Assembly (NCBI RefSeq): GCF_009758125.1
Contig: NZ_WRXO01000001.1
Span: forward strand, 1,736,001-1,800,000
Direction: 5' to 3'
DNA from: Chitinophaga oryziterrae
GTDB lineage: Bacteria; Bacteroidota; Bacteroidia; Chitinophagales; Chitinophagaceae
DNA: 64,000 nucleotides
Numbering within the stretch: the stretch's first letter is position 1; the number at the start of each line of letters is the position of its first letter. The notes beneath the pieces were generated by a model. The model ran no database searches and was not told where the DNA came from. It saw only the letters and a program-made list of their open reading frames with translations. Shown here piece after piece: positions 41,753 through 49,695 of this stretch. The position numbers and the translations under genes are program-made.

Positions 41753-42601
41753 TTATTTCAGTATTTCTCTCAGCGCTGCTTCCAGGTCCAGTGGTTTTCT
41801 GTGTAACAGATTCTCCAGAGCAGGATCTACAAAGTCCAGTTCACCGCTTGAAATTGTTTCTGCAATACTGTTCAGTAATCCAATAACAGGTTCTGGTAAA
41901 CCAGCCTGTTTCAGGGCAGCTGTCTGGTCATCCAGAGATACAGGCGTATAGTTTAAAGTCTTGCCGGTGATTTTGCTGATGATAGCAGCTACTTCAGGCA
42001 GTGAGTAAGTTTTGCCTGATGTGATCTCATATATTTTATTCTTATGTGCGGAAGGATCAGCAGCTACATTCGCCAGCGCTTCTGCCATCTCTTTACGGGA
42101 AGCAAAGTTAGCCTGGGCAGTACCCCCTGCAAAGTACCAGTTACCGCTTGTAAGTGCATCGCCAGCCAGCAGGGTAATTACATCTGCATAGAAGGTATTG
42201 CGTAATACCGTGTAAGGGATACCTGAACTTTTCAGAGAAGCTTCTGTATGAAAGTGATCAATGCCGGCAGTAAATTTGGATGTAAGGGAAGTACGCAGCA
42301 TACTGGTATAAATAATATGTTTTACACCACTTTCTTTAGCAGCATTAATAGCATTATTATGCTGTTGTACCCTGTCTTCCAGGGAACCTGAGGATACCAG
42401 TACCAATGTATCCACACCTTTAAATGCTTCCACCATGGAAGGGTAATCGAAATAATCACCTTTGCGCAGTTGTACGGTAAGGTCTTTTGCTTTGGCAGTA
42501 TCTCTTACTAAAGCAGCAATAGTATCTGCAGATTGTTTTTTGAGCAGGAAATCGATGGTGAGTTTTCCTAAATGACCGGTTGCTCCTGTTACAAGAATCA
42601 T
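41753..42601 (-). CDS. NmrA-like NAD(P)H:quinone oxidoreductase (QorB type)
   Basis: 282 residues, atypical short-chain dehydrogenase. N-terminal TGATGHLGKLTIDFLL cofactor loop and VLVSSGSLEDRVQQHNN segment match the QorB/YtfG group, which reduces quinones with NADPH. No Y-x3-K catalytic pair is apparent, as expected. It is divergent from an HxlR regulator with a Cys near its N-terminus; in related pairs (QorR-qor2) the regulator senses oxidation and controls the quinone oxidoreductase. Operator-like repeats lie in the 166-bp gap between them. Confidence 0.9.
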   Translation of the reverse strand: MILVTGATGHLGKLTIDFLLKKQSADTIAALVRDTAKAKDLTVQLRKGDYFDYPSMVEAFKGVDTLVLVSSGSLEDRVQQHNNAINAAKESGVKHIIYTSMLRTSLTSKFTAGIDHFHTEASLKSSGIPYTVLRNTFYADVITLLAGDALTSGNWYFAGGTAQANFASRKEMAEALANVAADPSAHKNKIYEITSGKTYSLPEVAAIISKITGKTLNYTPVSLDDQTAALKQAGLPEPVIGLLNSIAETISSGELDFVDPALENLLHRKPLDLEAALREILK

Positions 42602-42658
42602 AATAATTGTTTATTTAGTGACTATATATAGTATCTTTACATACCCAACGGTAGTAAG

Positions 42659-42742
42659 TTACTTTTGGTAAGTCAAAGATATTAAGTTATTGAATATCAA
42701 ACAATAAGGTACTGAAAGGTTTGCCAATTACTTTGGGGTAAG
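42659..42742. promoter_or_regulatory. Two TTAC-N5/6-GTAA operator-like sites
   Basis: TTACTTTTGGTAAG at 42659-42672 and TTACTTTGGGGTAAG at 42728-42742 share inverted TTAC/GTAA halves and lie 69 bp apart in the gap between the quinone oxidoreductase and its divergent HxlR regulator. Both are suitably placed for autoregulation of the pair. Confidence 0.6.
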
Positions 42743-42767
42743 TAATACTGAACATCAACTGATTAAC

Positions 42768-43139
42768 ATGGAAAATAATTTGAAAAATCGTAACAGAGAT
42801 CCTGATTGCCCGGTAAGAACTGTGCTGGACCGTATAGGTGATAAATGGGCTGTTTTGGTGATCACCACCCTGGGAGAGGAAGGGACCATGCGTTTTAACC
42901 ATCTGTATGAAACCATTGGGGATATCTCTCAGAAGATGCTGACGGTAACATTGAAAAAGCTGCAGGAAGACGGGTTAGTATCCCGTAAGATGTACCAGGA
43001 AATACCACCAAGAGTAGAGTATACTTTAACGGATACAGGCGTAACGCTGGTACCGTTGCTGAATGCCCTGGCAGAGTGGGCAAATGCTAATATGAAGGGG
43101 ATTAAAAAGTCGCGCAGCGTATATGCCGAAGTTAATTAG
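42768..43139 (+). CDS. HxlR-family (winged helix) redox-type regulator
   Basis: 123 residues. The family signature is complete: DPDCPVRTVLDRIGDKWAVL at the N-terminus with the conserved Cys used as redox sensor in YodB/HypR/QorR-type members, RFNHLYETIGDISQKMLTVT and the wing EYTLTDTGVTLVPLLNALAEWA. It probably represses the divergent quinone oxidoreductase and itself through the two sites at 42659-42742, releasing DNA upon thiol modification by quinones; that mechanism is known for relatives and inferred here. Confidence 0.93.
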   Translation: MENNLKNRNRDPDCPVRTVLDRIGDKWAVLVITTLGEEGTMRFNHLYETIGDISQKMLTVTLKKLQEDGLVSRKMYQEIPPRVEYTLTDTGVTLVPLLNALAEWANANMKGIKKSRSVYAEVN

Positions 43140-43146
43140 CATGTAC

Positions 43147-43177
43147 TCAGGGGTTACCGAAAGGCAGCAACCCCTGA
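43147..43177. terminator. Hairpin between convergent genes
   Basis: TCAGGGGTT (43147-43155) pairs with AACCCCTGA (43169-43177) around a 13-nt loop. It sits in the 42-bp gap between the HxlR gene and the convergent DsbA-family gene and may end both transcripts. Confidence 0.6.
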
Positions 43178-43181
43178 TATC

Positions 43182-43895
43182 TTATTTACATTCTCCATCC
43201 GGTGTACAAACTTCACCTTCTATTGTTTCAAATGGCGAAGCAGGATTTTCCTTACGCCATTCAGCAAAAGACTTATCTAATACTTCCAGGAATATTTCAG
43301 ATGCCTGCGCACCTGAAACAGCATATTTACGGTCAAATACAAAGAAAGGGACACCTCTGATTCCCAATGCCTGTGCCTCATTAATATCTGCATTCACATC
43401 TTTTGCATAGGCATCGCTGGCCAGGGTTTCCTTTACACTTGCCTCATCTAAGCCAATCTCCTTACCCAATTGGGTCAGTACCGCATGGTCCCCGAAATCC
43501 TTGCTTTCTGTAAAATAGGATTTGAATAAACGCTCTTCTGCTTCATCACCCAGGTTATTCTTTTTGGCAAGATGAATTAAGCGGTGTGCATCAAAGGAGT
43601 TAGCCACTACGGCATTGGCAGGATTAAACGTAATCCCCGCTGCTGCGGCCGTTGCAGCCACCTGAGCATTCATCTGCACTGCCTGTTCGTAAGGAATACC
43701 TTTTCTTTCAGATAAATACTGGTACAGGTCTTTGTCATGCCCGGATTTTATGGTCGGGTCCAGTTGAAAACTGTGCCATTCCACTTCTATACCGGCAGCG
43801 TCGGTAAATTTACTCATGGCAGCCTCAAATTTGCGCTTACCTATATAACAGAACGGACACATCACATCCGACCAGATTTCTACTTTCATTTTCAT
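43182..43895 (-). CDS. DsbA-family oxidoreductase (FrnE-like)
   Basis: 237 residues from ATG 43895 (MKMKVEIWSDVMCPFCYIGK); a longer frame from 43916 is possible but would reach into the operator region. The active site is CPFC inside a thioredoxin fold with a helical insert (about residues 60-150), and the FrnE-type ALGIRGVPFFVFDRKYAVSGA segment follows. Members of this group are cytoplasmic dithiol oxidoreductases or isomerases linked to oxidative stress. Divergent from the second HxlR gene. Confidence 0.93.
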   Translation of the reverse strand: MKMKVEIWSDVMCPFCYIGKRKFEAAMSKFTDAAGIEVEWHSFQLDPTIKSGHDKDLYQYLSERKGIPYEQAVQMNAQVAATAAAAGITFNPANAVVANSFDAHRLIHLAKKNNLGDEAEERLFKSYFTESKDFGDHAVLTQLGKEIGLDEASVKETLASDAYAKDVNADINEAQALGIRGVPFFVFDRKYAVSGAQASEIFLEVLDKSFAEWRKENPASPFETIEGEVCTPDGECK

Positions 43896-43926
43896 AATTG
43901 CAAATTTCGGCAACATACTTTACTTT

Positions 43927-43957
43927 TGGAAGTGCTTTCCAATACGAAAGTACTTTC
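43927..43957. promoter_or_regulatory. Palindromic operator between DsbA-type and HxlR genes
   Basis: TGGAA-N5-TTCCA at 43927-43941 and the perfect 12-bp palindrome GAAAGTACTTTC at 43946-43957 lie between the two divergent starts, 31-69 bp from either ATG. They probably bind the HxlR protein encoded at 43982. Confidence 0.65.
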
Positions 43958-43981
43958 TTTGAGGAAACTAACTGAGATGTT

Positions 43982-44347
43982 ATGAGTAAGAAAATAGAAG
44001 CGACAGAAATGACCGAGGCCTGTGTCGGCCAACTGAGAGCCATTCATGATACCCTGGACCTGCTTAACGGCAAATGGAAAATAGCCATCATCGGCTCGCT
44101 GAGCTTTGGCAAAAGACGCTTTATGGAGCTGCAACGCGAAGTAGAAGGCGTTGGCTCTAAAATGCTCTCCAAAGAACTCAGGGATCTGGAAATGAATGAG
44201 TTGGTAAAGAGAACGGTATACGATACCAAACCGGTAACCGTAGAGTACGAACTCACCCCTTATGGTAAAACCCTGGAAGATATTATAGGAGAATTAGCTA
44301 AATGGGGGCTGAAACACCGTAAGCGTATCATGCACTCTGATAATTAA
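43982..44347 (+). CDS. HxlR-family transcriptional regulator
   Basis: 121 residues, with a Cys near the N-terminus (TEACVGQLRAIHDTLDLLNG) and the HxlR winged helix (KWKIAIIGSLSFGKRRFMEL, SKMLSKELRDLEMNELVKRT, VEYELTPYGKTLEDIIGEL). It is the second HxlR gene within 1.2 kb, about as diverged from the first as typical family members. It should regulate the divergent DsbA-family gene. Its stop overlaps the end of the convergent CoA transferase by 4 bp. Confidence 0.92.
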   Translation: MSKKIEATEMTEACVGQLRAIHDTLDLLNGKWKIAIIGSLSFGKRRFMELQREVEGVGSKMLSKELRDLEMNELVKRTVYDTKPVTVEYELTPYGKTLEDIIGELAKWGLKHRKRIMHSDN

Positions 44348-45618
44348 TGGTACCGTTCAAAGAAGGCCTTTTCCAGTTGCTCCCTGTGATCAGGATGGGC
44401 TAGTTCTATCAGCGCCTTGCCCCGTTGTTTCAGATTTTTACCAAACAGGTCGGTAATGCCGTATTCTGTAATTACCCAATGTACATGCCCACGGGTAGTG
44501 ACCACACCGGCTCCTTCTTTCAGGAAAGGCACGATCCTGGAAACTCCTTTGTTGGTCACAGAAGGTAGCGCAATGATAGGTTTGCCGCCATCAGACAAAG
44601 ACGCACCTCTCATAAAGTCCATTTGTCCGCCGATACCGGAGTATTGATAAGTGCCAATGGAATCCGCACAAACCTGTCCGGTAAGATCTATTTCAATCGC
44701 GCTGTTAATAGCCGTAGCTTTGGGATTCTGACGGATAACGCTTGTATCATTCACATAACCGATATCCATTACCCTGATAGACGGATTGTCATGCACAAAA
44801 TCATACAGTTTACGGGTGCCCGCCATAAAAGCGGTAACAGAACGGCCGATATTTACTTTCTTCTGCGTATTATTGATCACACCACTTTCTAATAAAGGGA
44901 TCACTCCGTCAGACAACATCTCTGTATGTAATCCCAGGTTTTTAAGATGACTTAAATTCCTTAATACCTGGTCGGGGATACTGCCTATACCCAACTGCAA
45001 AGTGGCGCCATCTTCCACCAGGGAAGCCACATTCCGGCCTATCTGAGCCGTTACCTCTGTACATTTGGAATAGTCCAGCTCAGGTAAAGCGGCGGACTGC
45101 CATACCGCAGCGTGAATCTTGGACATATGTATAAAGCCCTCTCCATGCGTCCTGGGCATTAACGGATTTACCTGTGCAATCACATATTTAGCCATTTCCA
45201 CGGCTGCCCGGGCAATATCCACAGAGGTTCCCAGGGAACAGTAACCATGTTCATCCGGAGGGGATACAGATATCAGCGCTACATCCACCGGAAGTATACT
45301 CCTCCTGAACAACTGAGGAATCTGGCTGAGGAAGATGGGGACATAATCGCCGTCATGACTATTCGCCACTGAACGTGTAGCCGCCGAGACAAATAAAGAA
45401 TTTACGAAGAAACTTTTGCGGTAAAGCGGGTTGTCAAAATCAACATTTCCAAGGGTAGTAATACTCACTAATTCCACGTCGTGTAACTCTGCGTGTCTGT
45501 GCTGAAGTTCCTGTAACAGGTATTGGGGAGTAGCTGCGCTACCATGGATAAATACCCGGTTGCCGGATTCTACGCATTTCACGGCTTCTGCTGCTGAGAT
45601 ATAATTTGCATTGTACAT
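44344..45618 (-). CDS. Acetyl-CoA hydrolase/CoA transferase family protein
   Basis: 424 residues. Two CoA-transferase domains; the second carries ATLQLGIGSIPDQVL and the signature EIDLTGQVCADSIG, then EYGITDLFGKNLKQRGKALI close to the C-terminus. This is the 4-hydroxybutyrate/acetate-succinate CoA-transferase (Cat1-like) group, which moves CoA between short acids; the catalytic Glu is in the second domain. Cytoplasmic. Its -7 box on the minus strand (TAATTTTG at 45623-45630) is within the same 15-mer, TAGTACAAAATTATG, that precedes the MG2-domain gene at 16388-16402. Confidence 0.9.
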   Translation of the reverse strand: MYNANYISAAEAVKCVESGNRVFIHGSAATPQYLLQELQHRHAELHDVELVSITTLGNVDFDNPLYRKSFFVNSLFVSAATRSVANSHDGDYVPIFLSQIPQLFRRSILPVDVALISVSPPDEHGYCSLGTSVDIARAAVEMAKYVIAQVNPLMPRTHGEGFIHMSKIHAAVWQSAALPELDYSKCTEVTAQIGRNVASLVEDGATLQLGIGSIPDQVLRNLSHLKNLGLHTEMLSDGVIPLLESGVINNTQKKVNIGRSVTAFMAGTRKLYDFVHDNPSIRVMDIGYVNDTSVIRQNPKATAINSAIEIDLTGQVCADSIGTYQYSGIGGQMDFMRGASLSDGGKPIIALPSVTNKGVSRIVPFLKEGAGVVTTRGHVHWVITEYGITDLFGKNLKQRGKALIELAHPDHREQLEKAFFERYH

Positions 45619-45680
45619 AGTACAAAATTATGCGGCAGGTAAATAAAGGAATATGATGAGGATCAGGTTAAAAGATGATC

Positions 45681-46499
45681 TTAGTTGAACATGGATAATT
45701 GTAGTGGTTTGATCTTTACGACCGGGGGAGTGGTTTGACTGATATAATACACTTCCGTTTCTTCATGCCTGGAAGCAACAATGATCTTAGTATCGCCGGC
45801 ATGCTGGTTAAACAGGTTCAGCACCAGCTCGGGGTTATTATTATCCTTAGAGAGATGAGATAATAACAGATGACTCATAAAGGCAGGCTTATGTGTCCTG
45901 AACAACTCCAGTGCCTGTGTATTGGACAGATGCCCATGCCCGCCGCGGATACGCTTTTTCAGATAATATGGGTACCGTCCCTGTTCGAGCATCTGCTCAT
46001 CATAATTCGCTTCTAAAAATGCCGCATGGCATTGCTGGAAATGTTTGATGAGATGTTCGCAGGGGGCTCCTATATCCGTAAACACCCCGATCTTTATTTC
46101 ATTACAGGCCACTATAAAACTATGAGGCTCTGCCGCATCATGAAATTTAGGGAAGGCTGTCACGGAAATATCTCCTATCTGAACAGGGACATACGCCTGA
46201 AAGGACAACACATGTTGTTCATTCAGGGTAAGTCCGCCATTCAGTAAAGTATCATTAGTAATATAAACCGGTAACTGGTATTTTTTGGATATCACCTGTA
46301 CGCCTTTGATATGGTCCGTATGTTCATGAGAGATAAAGATCGCCTTTATCTTATCCATACTCAATCCCAGGCGACGCATGCGCTTCTCCGTTTCCTTGCA
46401 GGAAATGCCGGCATCAACAAGGATAGCTTCCCGGTCATTCCCGATATAATAGCAATTCCCGTTGCTTCCCGAATTCAATGATGTGATGAAAAGTGACAT
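45681..46499 (-). CDS. Metallo-beta-lactamase-fold hydrolase (YycJ/WalJ-like)
   Basis: 272 residues. The metal site motif is ISHEHTDHIKG (H-x-H-x-D-H), followed by further ligands in FHDAAEP, and a late HLSNTQALELF. The N-terminal FITSLNSGSNGNCYYIGN is distinctive of the YycJ group, which includes 5'-3' exonuclease-like enzymes related to DNA repair and cell wall control. Cytoplasmic, no signal peptide. It lies alone between the CoA transferase and GH127 genes on the minus strand. Confidence 0.92.
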   Translation of the reverse strand: MSLFITSLNSGSNGNCYYIGNDREAILVDAGISCKETEKRMRRLGLSMDKIKAIFISHEHTDHIKGVQVISKKYQLPVYITNDTLLNGGLTLNEQHVLSFQAYVPVQIGDISVTAFPKFHDAAEPHSFIVACNEIKIGVFTDIGAPCEHLIKHFQQCHAAFLEANYDEQMLEQGRYPYYLKKRIRGGHGHLSNTQALELFRTHKPAFMSHLLLSHLSKDNNNPELVLNLFNQHAGDTKIIVASRHEETEVYYISQTTPPVVKIKPLQLSMFN

Positions 46500-46530
46500 G
46501 TGACTACAAAGTAAACTAAATTTTTTAGTA

Positions 46531-48924
46531 TTACTTCACAATCCATTCATGAATCCCTGATGCATTTTCTACCGGCAGTTGTATTTCCAGTTTCAAAGCC
46601 GTTGTTTTCACCGGTTCAAACTGTACGGAATTGTATTTGTCTTTCGCTATTTCGTAAGGAGTCGTATTCACAACAGGCACCCACTCATTATCTTTCATAT
46701 AAAGGATCCGCCAGGTAAGCGGTACTCTGCATCCGCCAAACGGACCGTCATCATACCAGTATACCTGTGAAGAAGAGACGGTATACTCCTGGTCGAAAGT
46801 GTACTGTACCCATTCCAGTGAATTCTTCTTAGGCCACCAATGCATATAAAGGGCGCTGTTATCTTTTGAATCTACCGGCTCGTACTGGTCGTTCAGTGCC
46901 ATGTACATACGCTTATTAGGTACAGAAGCGGTAATGGTGGCTTTAGAAGCGATGCTTGGCGCAGGTTTGGGCCTGGCTGCAGATGCCTCATAAGGGATCC
47001 ATACGGTCATTTCACTGGCGCCGCGGTTAGCCCAGGCATAATAGGGGATAGCCGTCACCGTCTGTACGGAATTGATCAGCTCATCGCTGTTCAACTGCCT
47101 GCTGGCAGAAGCGCCCGGCATTTGCAGTATGGTAACGCCATTCAGCATATCCGGTTTATACACGGCGTTGATCACCGCATTTTTATCCACCACAATATTC
47201 TGCACGGTAGCATCCTTGTTATCTGGTCCTTCCAGGCAATACATGATAGGACCGCGTTCCAGTGCAAAGCGGTTCTTATCTTCTTTCACATTACTGTTGG
47301 CCAGTACTTTCTGTACTTCCATCGGGAAATCAATATTGATCTTGTCTCCGGCTTTCCAGCTTCTCTGTAATACCGCATATCCTTTCACCAGTTCATACTT
47401 CACCGGTTTACCGTTTAAGGTGATCACCACCGGTGCTGAGGTACTGTCTTTATCATGATAAAGGTCTCCTGGTACCGGCTGCCCCTTAGCCCATTCTGGT
47501 ATCCTGATATGCAATGCAAAGGCAGCTGCTTTAGCTGGGTTAACGGTGATGGCTACCGCTCCGTTCCAGGGATAATCAGTTTTTTGCGTTAAGCTAACCT
47601 TAGTGGCTGGCAATTGGATACTGGCAGTACTGCCTACAAACAGATTCACGTACAGGTTATTCTTATCCTGCGCATAAATATACCCCGGCATAGACGGCAG
47701 AAAACGTGTCATATTGGAAATACAGCAGGCGCATCCAAACCAGGCACTACGCTGGTGTTGCCCCATAGACGCCAATGGGTTCGGATAGAAAAAGCGGTCA
47801 CCGCTAAGGGAAACCCCCGACAGCAGACCGTTATACAGGGTTCGTTCCAGGATATCGATATATTTTGCATCTCCATGCAGCAGGAACATCCGGCTGTTCC
47901 AGTAAACATTCGCTATAGCTGCGCATGTTTCTGCATAGGCAGACATATTGGGCAGTTCATAATCTTTCCCAAAAGCTTCCCCGTTGCCGGTAGCACCGAT
48001 ACCGCCGGTGATATACAGCTTCTTATCCACCACATTATCCCAGATATCATCTATCGCATGCAGGTATTTCTGATCGCCGGTAAGCGCTGCCACATCGGCC
48101 ATGCCGGTGTACATGTAGGTAGCTCTGACCGCATGCCCTACTGCTTCATGCTGATCGGTTACTTTTTTGTACGACTGATTATATTCTCCGCTATTAGGTG
48201 TGCCTGGTCCACGTACGTCCAGAAAAAACTTTGCCAGGTCCAGGTATTCTTTTTTGCCGGTAACGCGGTACATTTTAGTGAGGCCTGTTTCCACGATCTG
48301 ATGCCCAGGGAATTTCTCTTCTTTCCCAAATCCGAAAGTCTTCACCAGTAAATCCGCATTTTTGATTGCGATATCCAGCAGGTTGCGTTTGCCGGTAGCC
48401 TGATAATGCGCCACTGCAGCTTCAAAAAGATGCCCTGAATTATACAGTTCATGGCTCAGGTCTTCTTCCATTTCCCAGCGTTTGCTGCCCATCCAGGGAT
48501 GAGGAGTGGAAGAGTTTACGGTACGGAAAGTATACAGATAACCATCTTTTTCCTGTGCAGCGCCAATGATTGCGATCAGTGTATCCAGGTACTTCTCCAG
48601 TTCCGGGTTCTTCTTCATTTGCAGGCCATAAGAAGCCCCTTCTATCACTTTATAGAGATCAGTATCATCAAAAGTATATTCCGTCATTTTATCGCCGGGA
48701 ATAGTATGTGCCGCTCTTTTGAAATTATCGATGCGTCCTGTTTTCCGGCATTGTTCCAGGGTGTACGGAATGGTCACATCTGCATTCACTCTTATTTTAG
48801 GCGCCCAGAAACTATCGGACACATGTACTTGTGTAAAAGCCACCGGTTGAATAGGATAATCCTTTTTAAGCTGGGCACTTGCGCAGGTCCCTGCCAGTAA
48901 AAAAGCAATCAATATTTGTTTCAT
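46531..48924 (-). CDS. GH127-family beta-L-arabinofuranosidase
   Basis: 797 residues with a signal peptide (1-17, ending SAQ). An (alpha/alpha)6 barrel occupies about 30-430. The zinc-cysteine site of GH127 is visible: the acid and first Cys in SAYAETCAAIANVYWN, and the Cys pair in GCACCISNMTRFLP where the first of the adjacent Cys is the nucleophile in characterised members (HypBA1). A beta-sandwich C-terminal part follows, ending with an F5/8-like region (VQYTFDQEYTVSSSQVYWYD). It removes beta-L-arabinofuranosyl residues from plant glycoproteins such as extensin, or related sugars. It probably acts in the periplasm or outside the cell. Confidence 0.9.
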   Translation of the reverse strand: MKQILIAFLLAGTCASAQLKKDYPIQPVAFTQVHVSDSFWAPKIRVNADVTIPYTLEQCRKTGRIDNFKRAAHTIPGDKMTEYTFDDTDLYKVIEGASYGLQMKKNPELEKYLDTLIAIIGAAQEKDGYLYTFRTVNSSTPHPWMGSKRWEMEEDLSHELYNSGHLFEAAVAHYQATGKRNLLDIAIKNADLLVKTFGFGKEEKFPGHQIVETGLTKMYRVTGKKEYLDLAKFFLDVRGPGTPNSGEYNQSYKKVTDQHEAVGHAVRATYMYTGMADVAALTGDQKYLHAIDDIWDNVVDKKLYITGGIGATGNGEAFGKDYELPNMSAYAETCAAIANVYWNSRMFLLHGDAKYIDILERTLYNGLLSGVSLSGDRFFYPNPLASMGQHQRSAWFGCACCISNMTRFLPSMPGYIYAQDKNNLYVNLFVGSTASIQLPATKVSLTQKTDYPWNGAVAITVNPAKAAAFALHIRIPEWAKGQPVPGDLYHDKDSTSAPVVITLNGKPVKYELVKGYAVLQRSWKAGDKINIDFPMEVQKVLANSNVKEDKNRFALERGPIMYCLEGPDNKDATVQNIVVDKNAVINAVYKPDMLNGVTILQMPGASASRQLNSDELINSVQTVTAIPYYAWANRGASEMTVWIPYEASAARPKPAPSIASKATITASVPNKRMYMALNDQYEPVDSKDNSALYMHWWPKKNSLEWVQYTFDQEYTVSSSQVYWYDDGPFGGCRVPLTWRILYMKDNEWVPVVNTTPYEIAKDKYNSVQFEPVKTTALKLEIQLPVENASGIHEWIVK

Positions 48925-48996
48925 GGTTGTAAATTATTCATAGTTAGCATAAATGATAGAATAAATATTGATCAGATTTGGTCATATCTTAGCAAG

Positions 48997-49617
48997 ATGA
49001 ATGATTCGGGACACCGGTACTTTATAATACACAAACCTTTTGAGATGGTTTCCCAGTTTATCAGTCCTGATAAAGTGCGGCTCCTGGGCGATCTTGATTT
49101 CGATTTCCCGGAGGGGACACATGCTATCGGTCGTCTGGATAACCATTCTGAAGGATTGCTCATCCTCACTACCAACAAAAAAGTAACAAAGTTGTTATTC
49201 CAGGGAGAGGTGCCGCATAAGCGAACTTACCTTGTGATGGTAAAAGGTGTGGTGACCCCGGAAGAACTGTTACAATTGAAAACCGGTATCACAATTGTTA
49301 TCGCTGGCGGAGCGGATTACCTCACTACTCCCTGTCATGCCGCGATCGTGGAAAAGCCTGCCGGACTATTCCACCGGCCACAGGCATTCAGAGAGCTGTT
49401 ACCGCATACCTGGCTTGAAATTACGCTGACAGAAGGAAAATTCCACCAGGTACGTAAAATGGTGATGGCCATCGGGCATCGTTGTCAGCGCCTGATCCGT
49501 ACCTCAATTGAAGATCTTGAACTGGGGGAACTTGCTCCGGGGCATGTCCGTGAAATCGAAGAACACCTGTTTTTCGAGCAGCTAAAGATTAGATATAGCG
49601 CGAATATAACTGCATAA
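48997..49617 (+). CDS. rluE: 23S rRNA pseudouridine synthase, RluE/RsuA type
   Basis: 206 residues from ATG 48997 (MNDSGHRYFIIHKPFEMVSQ); the open frame extends upstream but without homology. The catalytic Asp is in GRLDNHSEGLLILT, the hallmark of the RsuA/RluE/RluB group; KRTYLVMVKG and the late LTEGKFHQVRKMVMAIGH motif also match. There is no S4 domain, which fits RluE-type enzymes that modify U2457 of 23S rRNA. Divergent from GH127 and upstream of GH20. The symbol is by similarity only. Confidence 0.88.
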   Translation: MNDSGHRYFIIHKPFEMVSQFISPDKVRLLGDLDFDFPEGTHAIGRLDNHSEGLLILTTNKKVTKLLFQGEVPHKRTYLVMVKGVVTPEELLQLKTGITIVIAGGADYLTTPCHAAIVEKPAGLFHRPQAFRELLPHTWLEITLTEGKFHQVRKMVMAIGHRCQRLIRTSIEDLELGELAPGHVREIEEHLFFEQLKIRYSANITA

Positions 49618-49695
49618 AAGAGCAATATGGCATCAGTTTGCTGTTGATATTCTTGGTATTTTGCCTTCTTCCTAATCATGCAATAAAGAGATATT

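Noticed and set aside
47614..48351. 245-codon open frame on the plus strand
   Set aside because: It is fully antisense to the well-supported GH127 gene, has no recognisable motif and arises from codon bias of that gene.
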